A DNA stretch of 51,426 nucleotides, from positions 1 to 51,426 of the forward strand of contig SBAS01000010.1 in assembly GCA_005240145.1 (NCBI GenBank), in the 5' to 3' direction. Both the position numbers and the translations under genes were made by a program. Each line of letters opens with the position of its first letter. Within the stretch, counting starts at the first letter, position 1. The DNA comes from Nitrosomonadales bacterium (lineage in GTDB: Bacteria > Pseudomonadota > Gammaproteobacteria > Burkholderiales > SG8-39). The notes under the pieces are model-generated. The model worked only from the letters and a program-made list of their open reading frames with translations, was not told the DNA's origin and did not search any database. Below are positions 1 through 8,772 of this stretch, piece by piece.

Positions 1-94
1 AGTTCTTGTCCACCACCCGTCCACCCGACGGGTGAAAAGTGTGGGGGGGTTTCGGTGTTGATGAGGACCGACGCAAAGCCAGGTCCTTGATTAT
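1..94. other. left-edge noncoding stretch with two stem-loops
   Basis: No convincing gene is visible here. Two short inverted repeats are present: ACCCGT/ACGGGT (15-20 with 28-33) and AGGACC/GGTCCT (64-69 with 82-87). The second lies just downstream of the minus-strand tRNA but has no T tract, so it is at best a processing or weak termination structure. Confidence 0.3.
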
Positions 95-170
95 TGGTGC
101 CGGCTGACGGGATCGAACCGCCGACCTTCGGTTTACAAAACCGCTGCTCTACCAACTGAGCTAAGCCGGC
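95..170 (-). tRNA. tRNA-Thr (anticodon UGU)
   Basis: On the minus strand the sequence folds as a full cloverleaf with a 7-bp acceptor stem (GCCGGCT/AGCCGGC), the T-loop core GGTTCGATCCC, and an encoded CCA at 95-97. The anticodon loop TTTGTAA gives anticodon TGT (complement at 135-137), hence Thr. The first base pair of the anticodon stem is a G-A mismatch. The overall sequence resembles the E. coli threonine tRNA of the same anticodon. It lies downstream of sspB on the same strand. Confidence 0.95.
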
Positions 171-187
171 CCTGCGGGAATTATGAC

Positions 188-213
188 GCGATCCCCGCCT
201 GCGCGGGGATGAC
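188..213. repeat. REP-like palindromic repeat
   Basis: A perfect 8-bp stem (ATCCCCGC at 191-198, GCGGGGAT at 203-210) with loop CTGC sits between the tRNA and the sspB stop codon, followed by GAC. This is the look of short dispersed extragenic palindromes in GC-rich proteobacteria. It may also stabilise or end the sspB transcript. Only one copy was noticed in this window. Confidence 0.5.
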
Positions 214-227
214 GGCGCGGCGCGGCG

Positions 228-713
228 TCACTTGATGCGGCGAAGCTGCGGCTTGCCGCCGGTGGGCTTGGTCGGTTCCGTGGGGGACGCACTGGCCAGG
301 CCCAGCGGCACGGGCAGGGCGGCGGGGCCCGATTCGTTGGACGAGGCGCCGTTGGCGGATTCCTTCTCCGCCTCGGTCTGCAGCCCAGGCTTGGCGGCAT
401 CCACTTCGAAGGTCATGCCCTGCCCGGTCTCGCGCGCATAGAGCGCGCAGACGCCGGCGACCGGCACCGAGATCTGGCGCGCGACGCCGGCGAAGCGCGC
501 GGAAAATTCGATCAACTCGTTGCCCATCTGCAGCTTGTGCACGGCGCTGGGCGAGATGTTCAGCGTGATCTCGCCGTTGCGCACGTACTCGGAGGGAACC
601 TGCGCGCGCGAATCCACCTTCACCGCGAGGCGCGCGGTGTAGCCGTTGTCCACGCACCACTCGTAGAGCGCGCGCAGCAAATACGGCTTGGTGGAAATTT
701 CGGCGTTGGCCAT
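228..713 (-). CDS. sspB: SspB, ClpXP adaptor for ssrA-tagged proteins
   Basis: 161 aa. The N-terminal half carries the SspB fold signature (KPYLLRALYEWCVDNG, then VPSEYVRNGEITLNISPSAV and MGNELIEFSARFAGV), which binds ssrA-tagged substrates and dimerises. The C-terminal part is low-complexity and ends in a short basic tail (KPQLRRIK), matching the known flexible tail that docks on ClpX. It lies 19 bp downstream of sspA in the classical sspA-sspB pair. ATG at 713 is used; the conserved domain begins about six residues in, so a slightly shorter start is possible. Confidence 0.93.
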   Translation of the reverse strand: MANAEISTKPYLLRALYEWCVDNGYTARLAVKVDSRAQVPSEYVRNGEITLNISPSAVHKLQMGNELIEFSARFAGVARQISVPVAGVCALYARETGQGMTFEVDAAKPGLQTEAEKESANGASSNESGPAALPVPLGLASASPTEPTKPTGGKPQLRRIK

Positions 714-732
714 TCTTTGTCCGGGTTTAATC

Positions 733-1332
733 CTACTTGCGCATTACCTTCTCGGAGGGTGTAAGCGCCTCGATAAACGCCGGGCGGGAGAAGATGCGCT
801 CGGCGTACTTCATCAGCGGCGCCGCGGGCTTGCCGAGCTTGATGCCGTAGCGGTCCAGGCGCCACAGCAGCGGCGCAATGGCGATGTCGAGGATGGTGAT
901 ATCGTCGCCCAGCATGTGCTTGGTCTTGGTGAAGATGGGCGCGAGCTGCACCAGCTGGTCGTGCACCTGCGCCTTGGCGCGGTCGACCTGCTTCTCCTTG
1001 CCCGATTCGAGCGTCTCGATCTGCGAGAAAAGCTCCACTTCCATGTTGAACAGCGCAAGGCGCGCGCGCGCGCGCATCACCGGGTCGGCCGGCATGAGCT
1101 GCGGATGCGGGAAGCGCTCGTCGATGTACTCGTTGATGATGTTCGACTCGTACAACACCAGATCGCGCTCGACCAGCACCGGCAGGCGGTTATAGGGATT
1201 CATCACCGCGATGTCTTCGGGCTTGTTGTACATGTCGACGTCGATCACCTGGAAGTCCATGCCTTTTTCGTACAGCACGAAGCGGCAGCGATGGCTGAAC
1301 GGACAGGTGGTGCCGGAATACAGTTGCATCAT
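733..1332 (-). CDS. sspA: SspA, stringent starvation protein A (GST fold)
   Basis: 199 aa. A thioredoxin-like N-terminal domain opens with LYSGTTCPFSHRCRFVLYEKG, and VMNPYNRLPVLVERDLVLYESNIINEYI is the typical GST glutathione-site region. An all-helical C-terminal domain follows. In the SspA family this fold binds RNA polymerase rather than acting as a transferase. Two ATGs in tandem start the gene (1332 and 1329), preceded by an AGGAA motif about 9 bases upstream. It is followed by sspB on the same strand. Confidence 0.92.
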   Translation of the reverse strand: MMQLYSGTTCPFSHRCRFVLYEKGMDFQVIDVDMYNKPEDIAVMNPYNRLPVLVERDLVLYESNIINEYIDERFPHPQLMPADPVMRARARLALFNMEVELFSQIETLESGKEKQVDRAKAQVHDQLVQLAPIFTKTKHMLGDDITILDIAIAPLLWRLDRYGIKLGKPAAPLMKYAERIFSRPAFIEALTPSEKVMRK

Positions 1333-1354
1333 GGTGCGGGATTCCTAGACAGAG

Positions 1355-1380
1355 AAAAAAGCCGGGCGAAGCCCGGCTTT
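1355..1380 (-). terminator. intrinsic terminator after petC
   Basis: A perfect stem GCCGGGC/GCCCGGC (1361-1367 and 1371-1377), extended by A-T pairs, closes a three-base GAA loop. On the minus strand it runs into a six-T tract (A run at 1355-1360). It lies between the petC stop and the sspA start, so it should end the petABC transcript and separate it from sspAB. Confidence 0.9.
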
Positions 1381-1400
1381 GGATGGTTCAAAACAAATTC

Positions 1401-2132
1401 CTAGTGCACGTCCTTCCAGTATTCCTTCTTCAACGCGTAGGCGAAGATGAAGAGTATTCCCAGGGCGAACAGCGCCCAGATGCCGATGCGCTTGCGGTCG
1501 TTGGCGGCGGGCTCGCCGACGTAAACGAGAAAGTTCACCAGATCCCGCACCGTGGTGTCGTATTGCACCGTGTTCTGCGTGCCCTGCGAAACCTGGCTCC
1601 AGCGGTACTCGTTCGGGCCATGGTCCTTGCCCGACACGATCTCCAGGGCGCGCTCGCCCTGCAGGGACCAGAGCACGTGCGGCATCGCCACCTGCGGGAA
1701 AACGGCGTTGTTCCAGCCGGTCGGCGAAGCGGCGTCGCGGTAGAAGCCGCGCAGGTAGGTGTAGAGCCAGTCGGCGCTGCGCGAGCGGCCGATCACCGAA
1801 AGATCCGGCGGCGCGGCGCCGAACATGGCCTTGCCGTCGGCCGCGGAGAGCGCGACTTTCATCGTGTCGCCAACCTTGGCGTCGGTGAGGATCAGGTGTT
1901 CGCGGATCTGCGCCTCGGTGAGGCCCAGGTCGGTGAGGCGGTTGTAGCGCATGTATTGCGCGCCATGGCAGTTGAGGCAGTAATTGACGAAGGTGCGCGC
2001 GCCCGACTGCAGGCTGAGCAGGTCGCGCGGATCGATCGGCGCGCGGTCGAGCCGGTAGCCGGCCCCGGACGCCCAGCAGCCGAGCGGCAGGAAGGCTAGC
2101 GCGACAAGGAGTCCTCTCATGGCGCGCCTCAC
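1401..2132 (-). CDS. petC: cytochrome c1 of the bc1 complex
   Basis: 243 aa. A signal peptide of about 22 residues precedes the mature protein. The c-type haem site C52-L-N-C-H56 is present, a likely axial Met lies in the VAMPHVLW region near residue 150, and one C-terminal membrane segment (GIWALFALGILFIFAYAL) anchors it. It carries electrons from the Rieske protein to soluble cytochromes on the periplasmic side. The start ATG overlaps the petB stop by 4 bp, which fits translational coupling. Confidence 0.96.
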   Translation of the reverse strand: MRRAMRGLLVALAFLPLGCWASGAGYRLDRAPIDPRDLLSLQSGARTFVNYCLNCHGAQYMRYNRLTDLGLTEAQIREHLILTDAKVGDTMKVALSAADGKAMFGAAPPDLSVIGRSRSADWLYTYLRGFYRDAASPTGWNNAVFPQVAMPHVLWSLQGERALEIVSGKDHGPNEYRWSQVSQGTQNTVQYDTTVRDLVNFLVYVGEPAANDRKRIGIWALFALGILFIFAYALKKEYWKDVH

Positions 2133-3403
2133 ATTGTCACCCGCTCGGGTTCGGGCTTGGATTTATCGATCGCCGTATACCAGGGCATGAGGATGAAGAA
2201 CGCGAAGTAAAGCAGCGTGAACACCCGCGCCGCCACCGTGGCGACGTCGGCGTTGCCCATCCAGGGACCGAACTGGCCCCACACCGTCACCGGCTCGGTG
2301 CCCAGGTACCCCAGCACCAGGAAGGTGACGACGAAAATCGCCAACGCGCTCTTGTAGAGGACGCCGCGGTAGCGGATCGACTTCACCGGGCTGCGGTCCA
2401 GCCAGGGCAGGAAGAACAGGATCAGGGTCGCGATCCCCATCACCATCACGCCGGGGAACTGCGAGGTGAAGAGCGGCGGCACCGCGCGCAGGATCGAGTA
2501 GTAAGGCGTGAAGTACCAGACCGGCGCGATGTGCGCCGGCGTCTTCAGCGGATCGGCCGGGATGAAATTGTTGTACTCGAGGAAGTAGCCGCCCATTTCC
2601 GGCACGAAGAACATGACCACGCAGAAAATCATCATGAACGCCACCGCGCCGGCGATGTCCTTGACCGTGTAGTAGGGATGGAACGGGATGCCGTCGAGCG
2701 GATGGCCGTCGGGACCCTTCTTCTTCTTGATCTCGACGCCGTCCGGGTTGTTGGAGCCGACGTCATGCAGCGCGAGGATGTGCGCCGCGACGAGGCCCAG
2801 CAGCACGAGCGGAATCGCGATCACGTGCAGCGCGAAAAAGCGGTTCAGCGTCGCGTCGCTGACGACGTAGTCGCCGCGGATCCAGAGCGACAGATCGGGC
2901 CCGATGAAGGGCACGCTGGCGAACAGGTTGACGATCACTTGCGCGCCCCAATAGGACATCTGGCCCCAGGGCAGCAGGTAGCCGAAGAAGGCCTCGGCCA
3001 TCAGCGTGAGGTAGAGCAGCACGCCGAAGATCCACACCAGTTCGCGCGGCTGCTTGTACGACCCGTACAGCAGCGCGCGGAACATGTGCAGGTAGACGAC
3101 GGCGAAGAACGCCGAGGCGCCGGTTGAGTGCACGTAGCGGATCAGCCAGCCGCCGGGCACATCGCGCATGATGTACTCGACCGAGCCGAAGGCGAGGTTC
3201 GCGTCGGGCTTGTAGTTCATCGTCAGGAAGATGCCCGAGACGAACTGGATCACGAGCACCAGAATCGACAGGGCGCCGAAGAAATACCAGAAATTGAAAT
3301 TTTTCGGTGCGTAATACTCGGAGGCGTGCTTGCGGAATTCCTCCGCCACCGAGGGCATTCTCGCGTCGAACCAGTCCCACAGCGCCATCAGACGGCTGGC
3401 CAT
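2129..3403 (-). CDS. petB: cytochrome b of the bc1 complex
   Basis: 424 aa polytopic membrane protein. Haem-ligand histidines are visible in HSTGASAFFAVVYLHMF and FFALHVIAIPLVLLGLVAAH, spaced as in mitochondrial-type cytochrome b. The quinol-site motif PVWYFTPYYSILRAVP is a PEWY-type variant reading PVWY. A long C-terminal half with further membrane helices makes this the unsplit bc1 form. The gene lies 3 bp after petA and overlaps petC, so petABC is one operon. Confidence 0.96.
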   Translation of the reverse strand: MASRLMALWDWFDARMPSVAEEFRKHASEYYAPKNFNFWYFFGALSILVLVIQFVSGIFLTMNYKPDANLAFGSVEYIMRDVPGGWLIRYVHSTGASAFFAVVYLHMFRALLYGSYKQPRELVWIFGVLLYLTLMAEAFFGYLLPWGQMSYWGAQVIVNLFASVPFIGPDLSLWIRGDYVVSDATLNRFFALHVIAIPLVLLGLVAAHILALHDVGSNNPDGVEIKKKKGPDGHPLDGIPFHPYYTVKDIAGAVAFMMIFCVVMFFVPEMGGYFLEYNNFIPADPLKTPAHIAPVWYFTPYYSILRAVPPLFTSQFPGVMVMGIATLILFFLPWLDRSPVKSIRYRGVLYKSALAIFVVTFLVLGYLGTEPVTVWGQFGPWMGNADVATVAARVFTLLYFAFFILMPWYTAIDKSKPEPERVTM

Positions 3404-3406
3404 GCG

Positions 3407-3997
3407 TTACGCCCCTTTCTTGTCGTCGCCGATCAGCAGCTTGGTGTCCGAGAGGTAGGTGTGCGGCGGCACTTCGAGGTTGACCGGCGCGGGCGCGCCC
3501 TTGTAGACGCGGCCCGCGAGATCGAACTTCGAGCCATGGCAGGGGCACAGGAACCCGCCCACCCAGTCGGCGCCCATCTCCGCCTTCGCGTCGGCTCCCT
3601 TGGTCTGCGGCGAACAGCCCAGATGCGAGCAAATGCCGACCAACACCATGATCTCAGGCTTGATTGAGCGGTTCGCATTCTTCGCGTACGCGGGTTGCAG
3701 CAACTCGTCGGATTTCGGATCGGTGACCTTGTCATCCGACTTGCGTACCGAATCGAGCATTTCCTTCGTGCGGCGCACGATCCACACCGGCTTGCCGCGC
3801 CATTCAATGATCTGCATTTCTCCCGGCGCGAGGTTGGAAATATCCGCCTCGACCGGCGCGCCCGCGGCCTTGGCGCGCTCCGATGGCCACCAGCTCCAGG
3901 CGAAGGGAATGGCTGCGGCCGCACTGGCGCCGCCGCCGACTGCGGCAGTGGCGACAATCAGGTTGCGCCGCGTGCTATCGATCTTTTTTTCGCTCAT
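3407..3997 (-). CDS. petA: Rieske iron-sulfur subunit of the bc1 complex
   Basis: 196 aa. Cluster-binding boxes C123-S-H-L-G-C128 and C151-P-C-H154 are intact. The N-terminus has a twin-arginine motif (STRRNLIV) followed by a hydrophobic segment, as expected for a Tat-exported, membrane-anchored Rieske protein; tatABC lies 5 kb away in this window. It heads the petABC operon, and its promoter must lie in the 138-bp gap shared with the divergent serine protease gene. Confidence 0.96.
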   Translation of the reverse strand: MSEKKIDSTRRNLIVATAAVGGGASAAAAIPFAWSWWPSERAKAAGAPVEADISNLAPGEMQIIEWRGKPVWIVRRTKEMLDSVRKSDDKVTDPKSDELLQPAYAKNANRSIKPEIMVLVGICSHLGCSPQTKGADAKAEMGADWVGGFLCPCHGSKFDLAGRVYKGAPAPVNLEVPPHTYLSDTKLLIGDDKKGA

Positions 3998-4135
3998 GGA
4001 GGCTTCTACGCAAAGAGTGGAGGTCGAGTGGGAAGCGGAGCAGCGGCGATTCTAGCGTTTCGCTCGGGAAATGTCCACGTTTTCGCTTCTAAGTGGTTAA
4101 AACGAAAGGCGAAACATGGTAAATTGGAAAGTCCC

Positions 4136-5299
4136 ATGCGCCGCCTCTGGATCATCTTTTCCCAGACCGCCACGATCTGCCTGGCGATGCTGTTCGTGGT
4201 CTCGACGCTGAAGCCCGAATGGCTGCCTTCGCGCACCGGACAGGGTCTGGAACAGCCGCGCATCGCCACCGTGCAGCACGAGGCGCAGCCCGGCGCGGCG
4301 AGCGGCGCGCCGCGGGCCGATTCGTACCACGAAGCGGTGAGCAAGGCCGCGCCCTCTGTGGTGAACATCTTCACCACCAAGGAAGTGCGCGTCAGGCGCA
4401 ATCCGATGCTCAACGATCCGCTCTTCCGGCGCTTCTTCGGCGACGACCTGCGCAAGGCCACCAGCCTGGGTTCGGGCGTGGTGGTGAGCCCGGCGGGCTA
4501 CATCCTCACCAACAACCACGTCGTCGAATCCGCCGACGAAATCGAAATCGCCTTTGCCGACGGCAAGAAACTGCTCGCGAAAGTCGTCGGCAGCGACCCC
4601 GACACCGACCTCGCAGTGTTGCAGGTCGAGGCGAAGGACCTGCCCGCGATCACCTTCGGCTCCTCCGACGGCCTGCGCGTCGGCGACATCGTCCTCGCCA
4701 TCGGCAATCCGCTCGGCATCGGCCAGACGGTGACCTCGGGAATCGTCTCGGCGCTCGGCCGCAGCGGCCTGGGCATCAATACCTTCGAGAATTTCATCCA
4801 GACCGACGCCGCCATCAACCAGGGCAATTCAGGCGGCGCGCTGGTCGATGCGCGCGGCAACCTGGTCGGCATCAATACCGCGATCCTTTCCCAAACCGGG
4901 GGATCCATCGGCATCGGCCTGGCCATCCCGGCGACCATGGCGCGGACCGTCATGGAGCAGATCCTCAAGACCGGCACCGTGACGCGCGGCTGGATGGGCG
5001 TGGAGCTGCAGCCGGTCACCCCCGCGCTCGCCGAATCGTTCAAGCTCGGCACGCTGCAGGGCGCGATCATCAACGGCGTGTTGACCGGCGGTCCGGCCGA
5101 CAAGGCCGGCGCCAAGCCCGGCGACGTCTTGGTGGCGATCGACGGCAAGCCGATCATCGATCCGCAGGGTGTGCTCGCGGCGGTAACGGTGATTGCCCCA
5201 GGCAGCAGCGCGCAGTTGAAGATCAAGCGCAAGGGACAAGATATGGAACTGGTCGTCGTCGTCGGCAAGCGCCCCAAGCCGCAGGCGCGCGCTGAGTGA
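4136..5299 (+). CDS. DegS/DegQ-type periplasmic serine protease, membrane-anchored
   Basis: 387 aa. An N-terminal segment (residues 4-25) is an uncleaved anchor or signal sequence. The trypsin-like domain has the triad H128 (TNNHVV), D158 (DPDTDLAVL) and S232 (GNSGGAL). One PDZ domain follows (about 275-375). A single PDZ and a membrane anchor fit the DegS/AlgW group better than two-PDZ DegP, so a role in envelope-stress signalling or protein quality control is likely. The ATG at 4136 was chosen because the reading frame upstream overlaps petA on the other strand. Divergent from petABC. Confidence 0.88.
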   Translation: MRRLWIIFSQTATICLAMLFVVSTLKPEWLPSRTGQGLEQPRIATVQHEAQPGAASGAPRADSYHEAVSKAAPSVVNIFTTKEVRVRRNPMLNDPLFRRFFGDDLRKATSLGSGVVVSPAGYILTNNHVVESADEIEIAFADGKKLLAKVVGSDPDTDLAVLQVEAKDLPAITFGSSDGLRVGDIVLAIGNPLGIGQTVTSGIVSALGRSGLGINTFENFIQTDAAINQGNSGGALVDARGNLVGINTAILSQTGGSIGIGLAIPATMARTVMEQILKTGTVTRGWMGVELQPVTPALAESFKLGTLQGAIINGVLTGGPADKAGAKPGDVLVAIDGKPIIDPQGVLAAVTVIAPGSSAQLKIKRKGQDMELVVVVGKRPKPQARAE

Positions 5300-5358
5300 G
5301 CGCGTGAGCGAGGGCGTGATGCTGGTGGACCGCAGCGGCCGCGTACGGAACTGAAGCA

Positions 5359-6198
5359 TTGAGCCCCAGTTCGCACTTCCTGGTCTGCGAAGGCCGGGAG
5401 ATCCACTACATGCAATGGGGCGCGGAACATCCCGCCACCGTGATCGCCTGGCACGGCCTCGCGCGCACCGGCAGGGACATGGATGATATCGCGGCGCATC
5501 TTTCCTCCCGCTTCCGCGTCATTTGCCCCGACACCATCGGCCGCGGCCTGTCGCAATGGAGCCCCGCGCCGGAGAAGGAGTACTGCTTCGATTTCTACGC
5601 GCGGCTCGCGGTGTCGCTGGTCGATCAACTCGGCATCCGCGAACTGCACTGGCTCGGCACCTCGATGGGCGGGGCCATCGGCATCCAGCTTGCCGCCGGC
5701 GCGCTGAAGGGCCGCATCCGGCGCCTGATCCTCAACGACATCGGGCCGCAGCTGGGCGCTGCGGCGGTGGATCGCATCCGCAGCTACGCCGGCAATCCGG
5801 CGCAGTTCGACCGCCTGAGCGAGCTGGAGCAGTACTTCCGCAGCATCTACAAGCCCTACGGCTGGCTGTCGGACGCGCAGTGGCGGCGCCTGACCGAGAC
5901 CTCCGCACGCCGGACCGCGGAGGGCAAGCTCACGCCGCACTACGACCCGAACATGGTGATGCAATTCACCCACCATCCAAAGGACTACGACCAGTGGGAG
6001 GCCTGGGACGCCATCGAAGTGCCCACGCTGTGCCTGCGTGGCGAGACATCGGACCTGCTGCTGCCGGAAGTCGCCGAGGCGATGCGCTCGCGCGGCCCGC
6101 GCGCGGTGGTGGTGACGATTCCGGGCTGCGGACACGCGCCCGCACTCAACGTGCCCGAGCAGTTCGCGCTGGTCGAACGATTCCTCAACGGGCGGTAG
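5359..6198 (+). CDS. alpha/beta-hydrolase fold protein
   Basis: 279 aa. The oxyanion-region motif WHGLARTGRD (31-40), the nucleophile elbow G-T-S102-M-G-G and a late PGCGHAP histidine give the usual Ser-His-acid set, with the acid probably in the RGETSDLLLP stretch. The enzyme should be a soluble esterase or hydrolase; the substrate cannot be read from sequence. The start is TTG at 5359, preceded by GGAA; the next in-frame Met lies inside the fold. It lies 59 bp after the protease gene and 49 bp before the M20 gene. Confidence 0.82.
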   Translation: MSPSSHFLVCEGREIHYMQWGAEHPATVIAWHGLARTGRDMDDIAAHLSSRFRVICPDTIGRGLSQWSPAPEKEYCFDFYARLAVSLVDQLGIRELHWLGTSMGGAIGIQLAAGALKGRIRRLILNDIGPQLGAAAVDRIRSYAGNPAQFDRLSELEQYFRSIYKPYGWLSDAQWRRLTETSARRTAEGKLTPHYDPNMVMQFTHHPKDYDQWEAWDAIEVPTLCLRGETSDLLLPEVAEAMRSRGPRAVVVTIPGCGHAPALNVPEQFALVERFLNGR

Positions 6199-6247
6199 AA
6201 TCTCCCGTTCGGCGCAGTTTTTCCGCGCAGTCTTTCCGGAGGCTCCC

Positions 6248-7751
6248 ATGAACGCTCGCGACCACAGCCAGCCCCTGCCTTCCGACCAGGCGAAGGCGCT
6301 CGCCGCCTTCGCCACGCGCAGCTGGGACGAGGAAATCGTCCCGGCACTCACGCGCTACGTCGCGATTCCGGCCAAGAGCCCGATGTTCGATGCGAACTGG
6401 GAACGCAACGGGTACATAGAGCGCGTCATCACCGATGCCGCGGCCTGGGTCGAAGGCAAGAAGCTGCCCGGCCTGAAGCTCGAGGTGGTGCGCCTCGCCG
6501 GCCGCACGCCGCTGATCTTTTTCGAAGTGCCGGCGACGCGGCCCGGGGGCAACGACGCCAAGGCGCCCACCATCTGCCTCTATGGCCATCTCGACAAGCA
6601 GCCCGAATTCAACGGCTGGCGCACGGACCTCGGTCCGTGGACGCCGAAGTACGAGAACGGCAAGCTCTATGGCCGCGGCAGCGCCGACGACGGTTACGCG
6701 GTGTACGCGGCGCTCACCGCCATCATGGCGCTGGACAAGCAGGGCATCCCGCGCCCGCGCTGCGTCGGCATCATCGAAGGTTGCGAAGAAAGCGGCTCAC
6801 CCGACCTGCCGGCCTACCTCGAGCTGCTCAAGCCGCGCATGGGCGATGTGGCGCTGGTGGTGTGCCTCGATTCCGGTGCCGGCAACTACGACCAGCTCTG
6901 GCTCACCACCAACCTGCGCGGCCTGGTGAGCGGCGTGCTCAACGTGGAGATACTTACCGAGGGCATCCATTCCGGGGACGCAAGCGGCCTTGTGCCTTCA
7001 AGCTTTCGCATCCTGCGCCACCTGCTCGAGCGCCTGGAAGACAGCAAGACCGGACGCCTGCTGCCCGAGAGCTTTCACTGCACCATACCGGCAAATCGGC
7101 TCGAGCAGGCGCGCGCCACCGCCGCGATCCTCGGCGACGAAGTATGGAAACGTTTCCCCTGGGCCTGCGGCGCCGACGGCGGCCCGACCCTGCCCACGAC
7201 CACCGACAGGGTCGAGGCCCTGCTCAACCGCACTTGGCGCCCGGCGCTCTCGGTCACCGGCGTGGAGGGTTTTCCGGATCTGGGCAGCGCCGGCAACGTG
7301 CTGCGGCCCTACACCGCGTTCAAGCTGAGCCTGCGCCTGCCGCCGCTGGTCGACGGCGCCGAGGCCGCGCTGGCGCTGAAGACGCTGCTGGAAGACAACG
7401 CGCCGTACAACGCGCGCGTCACTTTCCGCCCCGATGGCCGCGCCGGCGCGGCGGCGGGCACGCCTTCGGGCGCCACCGGCTGGAACGCGCCGCAACTCGC
7501 GCCCTGGCTCGAGAACGTGCTGGAAGCCGCTTCGCAGGCGCACTACGGCGCGCCGCTCGGCTACATGGGACAAGGGTGGCACCATTCCGCTCATGAGCAT
7601 GCTGCAGAAGGGATTTCCGCAGTCGCAGATGATGGTCTGCGGCGTGCTTGGCCCGCGCAGCAACGCGCACGGTCCGAACGAATTCCTGCACGTGCCCTAC
7701 GGCAAGCGGCTGACTGCGGCGGTGGCGCAGGTGATGGCGGCCTGCCCGTAG
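6248..7751 (+). pseudogene. M20-family metallopeptidase, frameshifted near the C-terminus
   Basis: The 5' 440 codons encode an M20 dipeptidase-like enzyme with metal ligands H114 (YGHLD), D147 (GSADDG), the general-base/ligand pair E180-E181 (EGCEES) and D208 (CLDSG). At about 7571-7577 the frame breaks. The expected continuation (GGTIPLMSMLQKGFPQ, then SNAHGPNEFLHVPYG with the last metal-ligand His) is in the +1 frame and ends at 7751. One extra base explains it: CAAGGGTGGC where CAGGGTGGC would restore the frame. Unrepaired translation continues to 7861 with an unrelated tail. A good ribosome site (GGAGG) precedes the ATG. It could be a true mutation or a sequencing error. Confidence 0.85.
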
Positions 7752-7772
7752 GCGGGCGCGCGGCGCGGCAGG

Positions 7773-7952
7773 CTACTTCTTGTTGTGCGCGGCGACGTCG
7801 GCGCGGCCGCGATGCTTGCCGCGGCCGATCGCGCCCTTGCGCAGCTCGGAGCCGAAATTGAAGCTGTTGTCGCCGGACTCTTTGGCGCGCTCGCGCATGC
7901 GCTGCTCGGCGATGGATTCGTTCTTGAGGGCCGAGCCGTATTTGCGTTTCAT
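7773..7952 (-). CDS. small basic protein of unknown function (59 aa)
   Basis: A 59-codon frame, starting ATG at 7952, is preceded on the minus strand by AGGAAG six bases upstream. The product starts MKRKYGSALKNES, has a charged middle (AEQRMRERAKES), and ends in a Gly/Lys/Arg-rich tail (RKGAIGRGKHRGR, then HNKK). It has no membrane segment or cysteine. I do not recognise the family. The basic, probably disordered tail suggests nucleic-acid or ribosome contact, but that is inference. It lies 59 bp downstream of tatC on the same strand and could share its transcript. Confidence 0.7.
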   Translation of the reverse strand: MKRKYGSALKNESIAEQRMRERAKESGDNSFNFGSELRKGAIGRGKHRGRADVAAHNKK

Positions 7953-8011
7953 GGGTACTTCCTGGTCAATTCAACTGGTAAGGGTGCGCGATTCTACCCG
8001 AGCCGGGGAGA

Positions 8012-8770
8012 CTACGGGGTTGTGGAATGACCCGGGGTATCGGCGCCGGCCCGGGTCCTGACCCCGACAAAACGGGACACGAACAGTCCCGCCTCGTAGA
8101 GCAGGCACATCGGCACCGCCAGCATGAACTGCGAGAGCACGTCCGGGGGCGTCACCACCGCCGCAACGACGAACGCGCCCACGATCACGTAAGGGCGCGC
8201 CTCGGTCAGCTTCTCGATGCTCACCGCTCCCGAGCGCACCAGGAGGATCACTGCGATCGGGATCTCGAAGGTGACGCCGAAGGCCAGGAACATGGTGATG
8301 ACGAACGAGAAATAGGCCTCGATATCCGGCGCCGGGGTGATCGATTTCGGCGCGAAATCGCTGATGAACCTGAATACCGTGCCGAATACGAAGTAGTAGC
8401 AGAACGCGACGCCGATCAGGAACAGCACGGTGCTGGCGAAGATCAACGGCACGGCGAAGGTCTTTTCGTGCTCGTAGAGGCCGGGGGCGACGAAGGCCCA
8501 GGCCTGGTACAGCACGTAAGGCAGCGCCACCATGAACGCCACCAGCGCGGTCACTTTCATCGGCACCATGAACGGCGTGATGACGCCGGTGGCGATCATC
8601 TTGGTGCCCTCGGGCAACGCGTGCATGAGCGGCGCGGCGAGGAAATCGTAGATCGCCCCGGACCCCGGATAGAGAAACAGCACCACGAACGCCGCCAGCA
8701 CCGCCATCAGCCCGTGCATCAGCCGCGTGCGCAGCTCGACGAGGTGGGAAATGAAGGTGTCCTGCTGCAC
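8012..8770 (-). CDS. tatC: TatC, twin-arginine translocase core subunit
   Basis: 252 aa with six membrane segments. The start (FISHLVELRTRLMHG) is the conserved TatC N-terminus that contacts the twin-arginine signal, and LYEHEKTFAVP is the usual periplasmic-loop/TM3 region. TatC with TatB receives folded substrates such as the Rieske protein encoded 4 kb away. It is 2 bp from the tatB stop, in the tatABC order. Confidence 0.96.
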   Translation of the reverse strand: MQQDTFISHLVELRTRLMHGLMAVLAAFVVLFLYPGSGAIYDFLAAPLMHALPEGTKMIATGVITPFMVPMKVTALVAFMVALPYVLYQAWAFVAPGLYEHEKTFAVPLIFASTVLFLIGVAFCYYFVFGTVFRFISDFAPKSITPAPDIEAYFSFVITMFLAFGVTFEIPIAVILLVRSGAVSIEKLTEARPYVIVGAFVVAAVVTPPDVLSQFMLAVPMCLLYEAGLFVSRFVGVRTRAGADTPGHSTTP

Positions 8771-8772
8771 GG

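Noticed and set aside
1060-1076. Alternating CG run as a structural (Z-DNA) element
   Set aside because: It lies inside sspA and encodes an ordinary Arg/Ala stretch; GC-rich codon use is enough to explain it.
3695-4135. Longer N-terminus for the DegS-like protease
   Set aside because: The extension is antisense to petA and carries no recognisable domain; the membrane anchor starts at 4136.
3998-4135. Specific promoter boxes in the petA/protease gap
   Set aside because: Several AT-rich hexamers exist but none has a convincing -35/-10 pair, so no element was called although promoters must be here.
5300-5358. Short open frame between the protease and the hydrolase genes
   Set aside because: A GTG-led frame of under 20 codons without homology or a ribosome site; treated as spacer.
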